Assembly (NCBI RefSeq): GCF_028009165.1
Contig: NC_079243.1
Location: 1,426,001 to 1,490,000 of the forward strand
Reading direction: 5' to 3'
DNA: 64,000 bases
Source: Akanthomyces muscarius
Lineage: Eukaryota > Ascomycota > Sordariomycetes > Hypocreales > Cordycipitaceae
Part shown: in pieces, positions 23,701-33,708 of the stretch
Numbering within the stretch: the stretch's first letter is position 1
Layout: the number at the start of each line of letters is the position of its first letter
The notes under the pieces: model-generated
Databases searched by the model: none
What the model saw: the letters and a program-made list of their open reading frames with translations, nothing else
Told to the model about the DNA's origin: nothing
Made by a program: the position numbers and the translations under genes

Positions 23701-24013
23701 CTTGTATGACTGCGTAATGGAGGCTCTCCAAGCTGCGCTCGAGTACATTTTCTGCATCCGCCGCAGCTAGAGTGCTCTTTGCGTGATCTAGGGTGTCTCT
23801 GCCGGCGCGCGTAAGAACAACCTCGACCAGGCCGCGGGCTACCTCGAGACTGGACAGGGTTGTGAAACGCGCGGCGTCGAGTCCATATCCGCTAACAAGA
23901 GAGCCAAGTCGAATGGCGAGTGACGTTGAGCGCGTCGCGAGACTGATGGTAGAGGCTATCGGGCCCGGCAGCAGTGTCGGACCGGGTTTGTGGTTTGGTT
24001 CATCGCGCGCCAT
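20753..24013 (-). CDS. Class 3 lipase, diacylglycerol-lipase-like
   Basis: A single exon of 1086 residues. The N-terminal 250 residues are helical (amphipathic stretches around PIASTISLATRSTSLAIRLG) and may mediate membrane or lipid association. A long disordered Ser/Pro/Lys-rich middle follows (about 330-640). The alpha/beta hydrolase core includes VVLACRGTLGFEDVMADM, the nucleophile elbow GHSLGGG with S840, YAYGSPGVMSPKL, and VVHGDDLVPHLSLG with the probable catalytic Asp; a His near the C-terminus is expected from the family. The fold and length fit fungal sn-1-specific diacylglycerol lipase-like proteins that act on membrane lipids. No transmembrane segments are obvious, unlike animal DAGL. 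Confidence 0.87.
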   Translation of the reverse strand: MARDEPNHKPGPTLLPGPIASTISLATRSTSLAIRLGSLVSGYGLDAARFTTLSSLEVARGLVEVVLTRAGRDTLDHAKSTLAAADAENVLERSLESLHYAVIQVAFWTSASFRLTGTTLSLASDTSQLFLSSLDKLLGSTDSSRAVASIITLMRHEFRNPVTGTKGERVGVLDLTLALSALAYLQQACRKLPEEETRRKAFEEVIWDVVVLNDGDRVDIDDEMALQRGYAPAFSHEASRRGSQDEEEALSQLKSHITKSLPPEAKVTIFNSVTTVQTITVEVEGCLPVLPTPPGAEIIETSTPGSRSKRLSYPGHENDGPYRVVYRIERDKFRAMTLEGGDDAETGSVLGEIDSDKESSSTPMQYDPATGTFMPASAPLPPPKDAEVPKPSSPTASPDKDTASLDMNIASPEMDKNRQGSKTIQDRKTEPAANQKRQRQPAAAASSEKANTPTARRPPPKKKADSIGRSTDKKVGLKQALKDGGQSLSNMWNKDGNDTGARPRPASSRADSSQKVTALHNRPTKASQERSIANRRSLATPEPLNRSSSRASYISLADRRQPISAQGGYPVITGGVAPPSPTLTKQDSAFATDSTIRPRRGSLLNTNIPASPMRGHRRSGSYAPSLYSLATNDSQTSLVLSSYYKKSTYSTADALHTLRREGFVDGTFPEGHLLPNITRYMRFSSACYGSHFLKFLGISKDMPKLTSWDGTHQDVRHFAHHTESNAGNILLASFVDPQGGSDSSGSTGTGVPLVHYISLDHEAKAVVLACRGTLGFEDVMADMTCDYDNLVWKNRSYKVHKGVHASARRLLYGGDGRVLVTLKEALGEFPDYGLVLCGHSLGGGVTALLGVMLAEANPNGPGFVTAPEASFRKMLTDSTAKDSKYNNTFIPAGRRIHVYAYGSPGVMSPKLRKITRGLITTVVHGDDLVPHLSLGILHDFQALALAFKNKENATKADIRKRMWTALQNNLTEAWHSSSESRAVPGNDDDKWMLPALAALRETFTCERLVPPGEVFVIESYPVLRREAFLLNGEGLLGRPATRVILKYVRDVETRFLEPRFGTSMLTDHSPANYENALNKMRLGVVD

Positions 24014-26026
24014 GGGTGCTAGGTGAGACTGTAACGGCGGTTGGGTGGGTAGGCGAAGAAAGTATTACAGACATGTCATGGCCGTGGATGGTTGACGACA
24101 GTGGTTTAAATTCGGCAGGATCCAGGGCGGGAGACGGACAAAAGGATTAGATGGACAAGAAAAACAGCAATAAACAAAAGATCGGAAGAGATTAGCAGGA
24201 AGCCAGGAACGTGGCGAATTATGCGAGGCGAGCTGGTGACGAAAGTATGGAAATGTTGTTATTGACCCAATCATAGTTGGGCGGCAGGACGAGCATGTGA
24301 AAGCGCCAATGAGCAGAGGGCGGCGCCGGCGAGCAATGCGGCCCAAAGTGGTGGCGCTAGGATGCGGCAAGGTCCAGTGGGCATTAAGCGGCAGCTGCCT
24401 TTCGGCACGCACCGTAGAATTGCGTCTCGAGATTGGACGACGTATTTCATGACAGCGATGAGTTTGAGAATTGAAGATTGTAGTCAGCGTTTGCGTTGCG
24501 TGACGAATTTGCCTGCCAGCTGATGACTTTGTCTGGCAGCTGGCAGTACAGTGTCGGTACAGCAAGTACACAGTAAAGGCACGGTGGAAACACTAGCAAT
24601 TAAACTACGCGACACACGTGGCTGCAGAGGTATGCGCTTGTATGAATCTACGAATATCGCTGGAATGCAATACTGTAAATGCTCGTTCAACGACGGTTGA
24701 AAAAAGGAGGGAGAAAAGCCGACAAGAGAATCAGTCCAGCTCCTTGATGGCAAACCTTACCTGAGCCGAGTGTGTGACGCGCTGCCGTCGTCGCGCTGGA
24801 CCGATATCGCAGGGTTGAGTTTCCCTAGACATTGGGCCAGCTGCTCTTTCTTGCTTGGTGAAACTACGCCGCGATGGTCTTACATGCATGGGGACTCGCA
24901 GATCAATGTCGTCGTCTGCTGAACATAGACCTTCTTTTCGAGATTATCTTTGGACGTCATCCAGCTGTGGTGGGTGATGCCGACGTGTCTGCGTAGAAAT
25001 GGCAGGGCTGCCGTTGTAGACTGAGTTGGCGTCGGCAGAAATAGTTAACAAGACAAGAGATTCGTCTCGGTGGCCTCGCTACTACAGATTACTCAAGCGT
25101 GTGTACTTTGCTGATTCGAGGAAAAGCAAGTAGCCGACAGTGTCGCAGGGAACCGGTGTTGTGCGGCCCGCGAGCCGTAAAGGTGAGACCCTGTAGTTGA
25201 AAGAGTAAAGACGAGCGCAAGACGGTTTCGTGCGGTGTGAGATGGTTTTACCTTGACATGTCTTGAGCCAGACCAATCTGTACCAGTACAGAGTCAAGGA
25301 GTGCTGACCCTGGCAATACGATCTCTTGTGCCTGGACCAACGTCATTCAGCCCCGTTTCCAGAAATAAACACGGGTGCCGGTCGTGGGCCTAGCGGAAGC
25401 TCCTAATGGCTGCACCGCGCTGAAAGCAGCCACACAGAGGCCTGTACCTGAGGCGCAGCTCCGCCGCGCAGTGGGGCCTTTGTTGCCAGGACCACCAGCC
25501 AAGGCCGTGAGCCTCTTCAGGGATTTACAGGGCTTTGTTTTTAGGGGCTTCAGGGCTTCAGCGTCTGCCTCAGCGCAGCCTCGCACCTGCATGCACCTCC
25601 GATTAGCGCTGCTACAGAGGCTGCAAGGTAGGTAGACAGCCTGTCAGAAGCACAGCCACGACCCGCCAGGCTGGCTCAACAGGGCCTCAGGGCCTGCAGC
25701 TTGTCCGCGCTCTCGCATGCGGGCCTCGTACTAAAGTCGCATCTCTCCAGCCATTCAACCGCCTTTGTCCACTCCCATACTCGCATCAACCTTTTCTTTT
25801 TTCTTCCTCGTCAATTCTCCAACTCTCCAAAACAGTCAATCGCTCCCATACCCTACAAGACACTACATGCTTCTTCCTTGACCGCCAGACACCGGCCTCT
25901 TCTCCGACAACCACCGGGCGCCCCCTCCACACTGTCCCTAGCCCAGTCAGTGCTCGGCCTACCACGATTCAACAAACGACCACTCCTCCTCTTTTCTCCC
26001 GTCCCTCCCTCACAACAACAATCACA
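24014..26026. other. Gene-free 2-kb spacer
   Basis: It lies between two divergent starts (lipase, minus; GNA1, plus). The right part (25380-25730) is GC-rich and contains many short GCAGCC/GGCCTC/CAGGGC words. It is followed by a pyrimidine-rich leader (25790-26020) typical of strongly expressed fungal genes. A frame at 25375-25635 has only compositional content. I see no gene. Confidence 0.5.
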
Positions 26027-26672
26027 ATGCCGTCGCCCGCCATCCTGCTCAACTCGCAACCGGCCGCGATGCCGGACCCGGGCCTCTTCTCCGACAAGCT
26101 CGTCTCCGCCGATGTCGCCGCCGCTCTGCCCCCCGGCTACCGCATGCGCGCCCTGCGACGCTCCGACTACAACAGCGGCTTCCTCGAGTGCCTGCGCGTG
26201 CTGACGACCGTGGGCGACATTACCGAGGAGGACTTTCAAAAACAGTACGAGGACATGCAGGCCCAGACGGGGTCGTACTACATCATGGTCATCGAGGACG
26301 CGGCCCGCACAGAAAACGCTGTCGTCGCAACAGGTGCTCTGATTGTCGAGCGAAAGTTGTACGTTGACCCCCTGTCAAAGAACAAAGGAAACACAAGGCA
26401 TGGAAGTGGAGTGCTAACTGGTTCGCAGCATCCACTCGCTCGGAAAAGTAGGCCACATCGAAGACATTGCTGTCGCCAAGGACCAGCAGGGCAAGAAGCT
26501 GGGCCTACGCCTCATCCAGGCCCTCGACTACGTCGCCGCCAATGTCGGCTGCTATAAGACCATTCTCGATTGTAGCGAACAAAATGAGGGCTTTTACGTC
26601 AAGTGTGGCTTCCGCCGTGCCGGTCTCGAGATGGCACACTACCACGAGGGGCCCAAGAGCAAAGGTCAATAA
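26027..26672 (+). CDS. gna1: Glucosamine-6-phosphate N-acetyltransferase
   Basis: Two exons (26027-26358 and 26429-26672; 70-nt intron) give 191 residues. The GNAT fold is clear: MRALRRSDYNSGFLECLRVLT (substrate side), ATGALIVERKFIHSLGKVGHIEDIAV across the splice junction, the acetyl-CoA pyrophosphate loop in DQQGKKLGLRLI, and the C-terminal ILDCSEQNEGFYVKCGF. The enzyme makes N-acetylglucosamine-6-phosphate, a step in UDP-GlcNAc synthesis for chitin, N-glycans and GPI anchors. It is normally essential. Splicing is certain, because the core beta-strand is split by the intron. Confidence 0.93.
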
Positions 26673-26925
26673 TCCCAAGCTGTCTGCAATTCACCGCTCC
26701 TACCAAGAGCAGCTATACATCACCCGCATCGTCGTTCTAGCATTTGTTTTTGATTTCTCAGTCTTGCAGTTGAACTGATTTTGAACAGTTGGCGCAGAGA
26801 GCAGAATTTAGAGTCTTCAGCTCATTGTATAGAAAAGGGTACCCAAGGATGGGCGACTTCGGATTTTTAGGAAATACTGGAATAGCGAATACACAACATT
26901 TTAATACATGAACATCCCAAAAAGC

Positions 26926-28074
26926 TTACAACGATGAGTGACGAAGCTTCTCACCCCCCACGTATCCGCGCGCCGCATCGGTAAACAGCCGTCGACCTTT
27001 GACCCATGACACCAGGAACCCAAAGAGCCGCCAGTTGCCGACCTGTCCCGTCGCGTAGCTTTTGCCCAGCGAGAGGAAGATGAGCGTCTTCTTCTCCGGC
27101 TCATACGCCTTGGACGGCGGCGCTCCGGTCAGCAGTGCGTTGAGATGCTCGGCGAGGTAAATGATTTGGTTGTCGGTAATGGTGATTTGCTTGGGCTCCA
27201 TGCTGCCCACGTCACCCAGCGCCCAGACATTGCCTGTGCCGACGACTCGGAAGTGGTCGTCGACGGACACATTGCCCTCGCTGTCGAGCCACGCCGGCGG
27301 CACAAAGGACGTGTTGGTCTTGAGGCCGAATAGCGGCAAGTAGCAATCCGTCTGCATCTCCGACCCATCTGAGAAGGTGAGCTTTGTGCCTGTATCCGCC
27401 GTGCTGACGCTGTCCACGCGTTTGCCACGGAGGAGCTTCACGCCGAGTTTCAAAAGGTCGCCCTCGGCCGTGCTGATCACTGAGGGTAGCACAGATGCGT
27501 GCTTCTCGAGCGGTTTGGTGCCGCTCATGACGAGAGTAATGGACCGCGTGCGTCCGTACTTGGCCGCCAGCTCACCAGCGACCTCCACGCCCGTCGGGCC
27601 GGACCCCGCGATGACAATGTCTCGCGCCTGACCAATCTTGCTCTGCAGCGCGCGCCACGCCGCGAGCGTCTCCTCGTGCGTGCCAATGCCTTTTAGCGGC
27701 ATGTCGCCAGACACGCGCGAGCCCGTAGCGATGACGAGCTGGTCGTAGCTGACCGTGCGGCGAGCTCCATCAGTGTTGATGAGCACGGAGACGGTGTTGG
27801 TAGTGGCATCGATGCTTTCTGCTGCGCCAAGGACGAGCTCAAAGGAAGAAGGAGGATATTTGGCGAAACCAGGCGCTATGGGGAGGAAGAGCTGGTCCTC
27901 GCTGAACTCTCCCGGGATGAGGCCGCGCGTGGCAGCCACGTTCCAGAAGAAATGCGTATTGGGCGTTACGAGGATGACGAGGATGGGCTTCTTGGGGAGC
28001 GTGTATTTGAGGAGCTTGTGGGCGAGTGGTAGGCCGGTCCAGCCAGCGCCGAGAATGACAATGGTTTCTGGCAT
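26926..28074 (-). CDS. AIF/AMID-like FAD-dependent oxidoreductase
   Basis: A single exon of 382 residues starting at MPETIVILGAGWTG; the longer open frame upstream (to 28191) adds an implausible leader. The first dinucleotide fold is ILGAGWTGLPLAHKLL, the second IVIAGSGPTGVEVAGELAAKYG, and the late FAD motif is VWALGDVGSM. These match the AMID/FSP1 branch of NAD(P)H:quinone-type oxidoreductases. There is no presequence; location could be cytosol or the outer face of organelles. The gene shares a 393-bp divergent promoter with the Zn2Cys6 gene at 28468. Confidence 0.85.
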   Translation of the reverse strand: MPETIVILGAGWTGLPLAHKLLKYTLPKKPILVILVTPNTHFFWNVAATRGLIPGEFSEDQLFLPIAPGFAKYPPSSFELVLGAAESIDATTNTVSVLINTDGARRTVSYDQLVIATGSRVSGDMPLKGIGTHEETLAAWRALQSKIGQARDIVIAGSGPTGVEVAGELAAKYGRTRSITLVMSGTKPLEKHASVLPSVISTAEGDLLKLGVKLLRGKRVDSVSTADTGTKLTFSDGSEMQTDCYLPLFGLKTNTSFVPPAWLDSEGNVSVDDHFRVVGTGNVWALGDVGSMEPKQITITDNQIIYLAEHLNALLTGAPPSKAYEPEKKTLIFLSLGKSYATGQVGNWRLFGFLVSWVKGRRLFTDAARGYVGGEKLRHSSL

Positions 28075-28467
28075 TTTTGTGGTTGTAGCCAAGGTGTAAG
28101 TGGGAGTTGGTAGAACGCAAGCACAGGGTGGTGCGAAGCAACCATTTAAGGCCTGCAATTTTAAGACGACCGATAGCTTCTCTTCTTTCAAGTTCTAATT
28201 GAACAGGCCCCTTCGCCCCTGATGGCTTTCATTGCAGACTATTGCGAATCCTGCGCTTCCCGCCTGCCGTGACCGATCATCCACCCCCGGCCTCCGGCCT
28301 CCACTCTAGGGCCGACCACCGAGACCGAGGCTGCGATCCACCTCGACAGCAGCCAGTTCCTGACGGCGTCGACGCCGACAGTGTGACAGAAAGCATTTCT
28401 TTTCCTCTTCCCCGTTACCATCCCATTGCACTAACCAGCCTCCGGCTTTGTTCTATCTTGAGCAGCG
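28075..28467. promoter_or_regulatory. Divergent promoter, oxidoreductase and Zn2Cys6 gene
   Basis: This 393-bp spacer has a direct repeat CCGGCCT-CCGGCCT near 28289-28302 and several GACCGA/CACCGA strings with CCG triplets (28270-28330). These are possible sites for a zinc-cluster regulator. No motif is proven. Confidence 0.35.
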
Positions 28468-30560
28468 ATGAGCGAACCGGGACCCCGCAGCTCGGCCGGC
28501 AACGGCGACCAGCGCCGCATCTGGAGCTGCGTCACCTGCCGTCGGCGCAAGGTCAAGTGCGACCGCCGCGCGCCGCGCTGCGATGTCTGCACCAAAACGG
28601 GCATCGAGTGCCACTACCCCGTCGGCGGCCGCCTGCCGAGCCGCGCGCGCGCGCAGCCGCAGTGGTCGTCGCCGCACCAGAAGCAGACGGACCTCCTGGA
28701 GCGGCTGCGGCGGCTCGAGGCCGTGGTGACGGAGCTCTCGGCGCAGGTTGACGAGGCGAATGAAGCGGGCACACGGCCGGAAGGGCACGGGTGGCAGCTC
28801 ACGCCAAACTCGAGGGCCGTCTCGTCGACGGAGATGGTGGATGCGGATCAGGAGCCGGAGGAAGACTTTGGGCAGCTCGTCACCGGGGGCGACGGACGCG
28901 TGAGGATCGCCAAATCGTTTTGGTCCGTCTTTTGTGATGAGGTGGGCACTGTTGCGCCGCAGCTGAGCAAAGACCTGTGACTAATGTGCCCTTTCAGGTC
29001 GATCATATATTCGAGTCCATACAAGACGCTTCAGAACAGTCCCAGGAAGACTTCATCTCGCAGTCATCTTCTTCGCTTTGCTACTGCCAGTCCTTCGGCC
29101 TAGGTGGCGATGCATCGATGCTCCCTCAGCGTTACATGGGTGCCTCTTCCACCCAAACCTCACTTTTGTTGCAGACATATAAAGAAAGGGTCGATCCCTT
29201 TGTCAAGGTGCTATCAACGGACGCACTGCAGCATCTTTGTGATTCATGGGGCACGTCTCAGTCAGAGTTAGAACCCGCACAGGCTTCCCTGCGCTCGGCT
29301 GCTATGTTTGGCGCGGCCATCACGCTCACTGCAGCAGAAACAAAGGCCGCTTTCGAAACAACAAAAGATACACTTCTTACAGATCTGCGCGCACTTGCCG
29401 AAAGAGAGCTTGCGCGATCAAAATACATGTCAGCCACAGACTTGGTCGTGCTGCAGGCCCTTCTCATCTACACATCGATGCTGCCCTACGCGAACATGCA
29501 TGACGTGGCTGGTCCGCTGGCCGCTTCTACGGTACAAGTCGCAATGCAGAATGGGCTACACATGGAGAAAGCACGAGAAAGCCGCGGCAATGCAGATGTG
29601 CGAGAGATGATGTGGTTGCAGGTCTGCTTCCTGTCGTCACGGTTCCAAGTCGCTGATGTGGCGGTCTCTGAGTGGCCCCCAGACGTTACAGACGTGACGG
29701 CATGCTGCGAGCGACTATACCCAAACAACCCAGAGCAGAGGATGTTGTTATTTACAAGGCAGACTATATGGAACTTGTCGCGGCAGATGCGGCATCTTAG
29801 TTCGGGCGCGGAGACCAGTGAAGCCGAGACTCTGGTCAGCGCGGCCAGGTTGGCCGTCGAAGAGCAGCACGAACGACACTTGCTTACATCCAAAACAGCA
29901 TTCGCGGCATTTATACAGAAAATGTCACAACTCTTCTTTGCCAAAATCCAGCACGCCATCATCGCTCAAAAATGGCAACAGCACGACAGCGGCCAGCTAT
30001 TCACCCCGGGCCTGCAAGCCGAGCCCATCGCCCAGGCCCTCTCCGACGCTAGCATGACCACGCTGGAAGCGATGCACGCGCTCGGCACGCAGCACGACTG
30101 GGCGCCGTGGCGCTGGCAGCTGCAGGGCCTCTTTCCCTGGGCGGCCATGAAGCTCGTCTTTGCGCACTTTGCCGCCTGCCGGTGGACGCCGCTGTCGGAG
30201 CGCGCGTGGGTGCTGGCACGCGCGGTCGTCGGCAGCGCGTCGGACGAGGTGCGGAGAGATCCGGCGTGGGCGGCGCTGGGCAAGCTGATGGAAGCTGCGG
30301 AAGGGCAGAGGGAGAGGGAGATGCAGAGGCTCATGGGCGACGCGATGGCTGGGGGGGACTATATGCGGATCATCGAGGCGGGGCAGCGGGTGTTTTATAG
30401 TGAGGGGCTTGGAGGTGGCGTGGAGAGACAGGAAGAGCAGATATCACTGGATAAAAGAGATGGTGAGGACGTATGGGATGTGAATGAGGCGATTGGAGAG
30501 CCTGGCTTGGCTTATAACTGGCCGGATGAGCTAGCAGCTATGGACGCAGTGTCTTGGTAG
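28468..30560 (+). CDS. Zn2Cys6 transcription factor
   Basis: Two exons (28468-28941 and 28998-30560; 56-nt intron) give 678 residues. The zinc cluster is C21-x2-C24-x6-C31-x6-C38-x2-C41-x6-C48 with the basic core RRRKVKC. It is followed by a short leucine-rich coiled segment (LLERLRRLEAVVTELSAQVDE), the usual dimerisation helix. The rest is a helical fungal-type regulatory region (VVLQALLIYTSMLPYANMHD, EMMWLQVCFLSSRFQVADV). The unspliced frame would stop at 28980. Target genes are unknown; the divergent oxidoreductase is the simplest candidate. Confidence 0.87.
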
Positions 30561-30877
30561 CGGCGACGTGTGACGGCTACATTTTCCCAATTGAAAGCCA
30601 ATAAATTGCAGTATAGCTCACATCCAAGAGCCTTGATTTTAGTGATGATCATTTGAAATTGTGATGTATGCAGCAGCGACTTGCATTGGCTCTGCAGCCT
30701 GGCCGTACGGCCCCTGCTGGCTGGGCAGCCTCACCACCAACACCAAGACAATCTGAAACTCGACTCCTCACTCACCTCAACGACCTTTTGTCATTCTATT
30801 TTCTCTCATTCCGTTTTTTTCTATACTTGATCTTTTTCCCTGTATTTTATCTTCTTTGGCGATTCCGTCAGCAACCA
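30561..30877. other. Spacer and leader of the APH-like gene
   Basis: The region is pyrimidine-rich from 30770 to 30860, as in fungal 5' leaders. The open frame reaches back to 30668 but reads there as an artificial hydrophobic stretch encoded by the pyrimidine-rich DNA. Confidence 0.5.
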
Positions 30878-32278
30878 ATGGCGATGAGAGGCGATGATGT
30901 CGCCTGGGAGGAGAGCGATCGCATTGAGCGCGTTTGGCGCCACTCCCTTTTCGAGGAATCGACTTTGAGGGATGTTGGCCGCTTTATTGCCAAACACCGA
31001 CAGGGAGTACCCACCGAGCTCTGCGAGCCTAAGGCTGGTGGCTTCAATGCTCTTTTCAGGATGAAGTTTATCGACGGCGGCTCGGCCGTAATACGCTTTA
31101 TGAAACCAGGCTCTACGATGTTCCCAGAGGAGAAGATAAAGCAAGAGGTCGCGACCATGAGGTTTATCCAGAATAATACTGCGATCCCAGTTCCATTTGT
31201 CCATCACTGGGGTACTCGGGAAGAGAGCCCGCTCAACATTGGACCCTTCATTATCATGGAGTATATGAAACATGACATAGACATAATTGAAGCACTGAAC
31301 ACTCCTGGTCGCACGAGGGATGAGCGACCAATTTTGAACCCAGATGTTGACGGGGCTTTACTGAAGAACCTGTACGGGCAGGTTGCAAAAATTCTTCTGC
31401 AACTTTCTAAAGTAGAGCTTCCACGTATAGGTGCTCTCGAGGGAACCGAAGAGTGGACGTGGGAGGTGACTCGACGCCCGTTGTCACTCCCGATGAACGA
31501 GTTGGTCCGCGTCGGTACATTACCGCAGCAAAAACTGCCCACCGCTCCGTTTAGCAGCTCTTCCGCATACTTTCAAAGCTTAGCAGCCCTTCACATCGAT
31601 CATCTCGCCGCTCAGCGGAACGATGCCGTGGACTCCAAAGCCGACTGCGAGCGCAAATACGCGGCCAGGCACCTATTCCATAAGCTTTCGCGCGAAAAGC
31701 GACTCTTCTCCTCCGAGCACGACAAGGGACCTTTTAAGCTGTGGTGCGACGATTTGCGGCCGTCGAATATCCTGCTCGACGCCAACTATCAGATCGTCGC
31801 AGTGATTGATTGGGAGTTCAGCTATGCTGCGCCGAACGAATTCACGTTTGCGCCGCCCTGGTGGCTGCTTTTGGAACAGCCTGAATACGGGAAGGATGGT
31901 CTTGATGACTGGGCCGAGGCTTACAAGGCGCGCTTGCCAGTATTCCTAGAGGCCATGACCGAGGCGGAAGACGACTACATCGCCTCGGGAAAGCTGCAAG
32001 AGGACCAGCGACTGTCGGGCAAAATGCGTGAGAGTTGGGCCAGTGGTGATTTCTGGACCGTCTACGCGGCGTGGAAAAGTTTCGCCTTTGACAGCGTGTA
32101 TCGGAAGGAGCTTGACTCGCGGTTTTTTGGACTGGTCGTCGCGACTTGCGACTCTGAAGATGTGTGGAAGGAGAGGCTTGGGCTGCTCGATCAACAGACT
32201 CAATCGGCCATGGAATCGTTCGTGGAGCGCAAAATGCTTGAGACGGAGACGAGGGTGCTGGCCTGGGACCCAGATTAG
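30878..32278 (+). CDS. Aminoglycoside-phosphotransferase-like (APH) family protein
   Basis: A single exon of 466 residues from MAMRGDDVAWEE. The kinase-like fold can be followed: GGFNALFRMKFIDGGSAVIRF (nucleotide-binding strands), EEKIKQEVATMRFI (helix C), FIIMEYM (hinge), the Brenner-like motif LWCDDLRPSNIL in place of the usual HGDxxxxN, and VIDWEFSYAAP (metal-binding Asp). Cys in place of the first His of the motif is common in fungal members. The substrate is unknown; these proteins are frequent in filamentous fungi and are not known resistance genes. The start was moved downstream of an in-frame 70-codon extension. Confidence 0.83.
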   Translation: MAMRGDDVAWEESDRIERVWRHSLFEESTLRDVGRFIAKHRQGVPTELCEPKAGGFNALFRMKFIDGGSAVIRFMKPGSTMFPEEKIKQEVATMRFIQNNTAIPVPFVHHWGTREESPLNIGPFIIMEYMKHDIDIIEALNTPGRTRDERPILNPDVDGALLKNLYGQVAKILLQLSKVELPRIGALEGTEEWTWEVTRRPLSLPMNELVRVGTLPQQKLPTAPFSSSSAYFQSLAALHIDHLAAQRNDAVDSKADCERKYAARHLFHKLSREKRLFSSEHDKGPFKLWCDDLRPSNILLDANYQIVAVIDWEFSYAAPNEFTFAPPWWLLLEQPEYGKDGLDDWAEAYKARLPVFLEAMTEAEDDYIASGKLQEDQRLSGKMRESWASGDFWTVYAAWKSFAFDSVYRKELDSRFFGLVVATCDSEDVWKERLGLLDQQTQSAMESFVERKMLETETRVLAWDPD

Positions 32279-33412
32279 TACACGCTGGAATATCAAGTCT
32301 CTCTTCTGGATGAAGTGAGACTCAGAGGAAAGCTTTTTCAATTCAAAAGAAAATGTCATGACTATTAATAGATTGATTAAATCATAACACGCTACAAGGG
32401 ATCAATCGCGTAAGAGTAGTGTTTTCGGATTGTTGTAAAGTGGTATCCGCGTTGTACAGCTGCCGCTAACCAAGTAAATGCCTGGCCGGCCACGAGGAAA
32501 CTGTTCGCGGGTAAACTTGAGAAGAAAAAAAAAGCTTGCAGAAAAAAAACGCTCGCTCCGCAGATCAATAAATGCAACTCGTTGCGGCAGATTTCTGTAC
32601 GGCAGCTGCCTTGTTGGCATTCATAAAGTCGGCCACTGCATTCGATTAATTGAAATGGCACTGGAAGAAATGCGAGCGAGCAAGCACGGCGGAAAATTCA
32701 ATATGCTGAGCAGAACTATTTTCCATGTCTTGCCAGCCACGTCGACGCAGGAGCAGTCATAGTTCCCGTCAGCCAGCCATCACGCGGGGGCCGCTCCCCC
32801 CAAGTGAAGACGCCAGCATCCTGCATGCGCTTTTGGGGGGCGTTTTTCTGTCGCTTCCCCAGGCTAGCTAGCGTGAGCCCGAGTTCATGCATGCCAGGCT
32901 GTTCGCAGGGTAGGAAAAAAAACGACAGAAGAAAAAAAGGCTTGCAGAAAGACGGAAAGATGGCGTGCAGCAACGGCCGCACAGACGTTGGCGCACGCGC
33001 ACCACCATTTTTTTTCGCCCGTGTCAGAAACTTGGACACTGACGGTGGAATAGTGTTGCAATGAGTCTGAACGGGTCAATTAGTTGGAGTTTTCGACGTC
33101 GCAGGATGGGCTAGAAATGGGTATTAGAGTTGACGATGCCCACTTGGGGAAGTGGACTCCGGGGGTGTCATGTCATGGTGCGGCGCTAGAACAGGTGCAA
33201 GCGGCCGGTTGCAAGAAGAGCATGTGATGCATGCTGATGCGGGAGAGCATTTTATTGAAAAGGCCCTGCGTGCCTCCCCTTCACGAGGGTGGCTTGCCAA
33301 GTTTGCCTTTCTGCCTTGATCATTCTGTTCTGTCTCAGATCTTGAATAAGAAGTTCTACTCCAGTTCGCCCTTTCATCAACGAGCGCCTTGCTTTTAAAC
33401 ACACAATTCACC
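32279..33412. other. Gene-free spacer with related A-rich segments
   Basis: No gene is visible. Two segments (about 32501-32545 and 32900-32955) share CTGTTCGC(G/A)GGTA, a run of AGAAGAAAAAAA and CTTGCAGAAA in the same order and may be old copies of each other. The right end is the promoter and leader of the small gene at 33413. Confidence 0.4.
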
Positions 33413-33708
33413 ATGGACGAGATGCACCGTATCCTCACTCGCATTCGCATTGCGAAGCTACAGTCCGAGTAAGGCTTCCCTGCCCCCGAATCGCGCCCGC
33501 TACAGAATCGTTCTCCGGTAGCCCTCGAGCGCAGTTCCGCAGGCCGATTCCGAGTCGCTTTTTTACGGTGCATCTTTCGTTTTGCTAACATGGCTGCAGA
33601 GTCCGCGCCAAGGGAGGCAATGAAGCCCAGGGCGTCCCTGTCCGTCGCAAGCGAGCCCTCAGCGCCTCGAGCACCGGCAAGAAGCAGCCCGTTTTCGGCC
33701 GCAAGTAA
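33413..33708 (+). CDS. Small basic protein of 54 residues, two exons
   Basis: Exon 1 (33413-33468) encodes MDEMHRILTRIRIAKLQSE; an intron of 131 nt (GTAAGG ... TTGCTAACATGGCTGCAG) follows with a canonical CTAAC branch site; exon 2 (33600-33708) encodes VRAKGGNEAQGVPVRRKRAL, then SASSTGKKQPVFGRK. The spliced product is strongly basic, with a helical N-terminal half and a disordered, nuclear-localisation-like C-terminus (VRRKRA). The family is unknown. Support comes from the good start context (CACCATGG), the textbook intron and the pyrimidine-rich leader. Confidence 0.6.

Noticed and set aside
25375..25635. GC-rich 86-codon frame ahead of GNA1
   Set aside because: It consists of short repeated GCAGCC and GGCCTC words and lies in promoter DNA.
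30668..30877. N-terminal 70-residue extension of the APH-like protein with a membrane segment
   Set aside because: The hydrophobic run is encoded by a pyrimidine-rich leader; the ATG at 30878 gives the normal family start.
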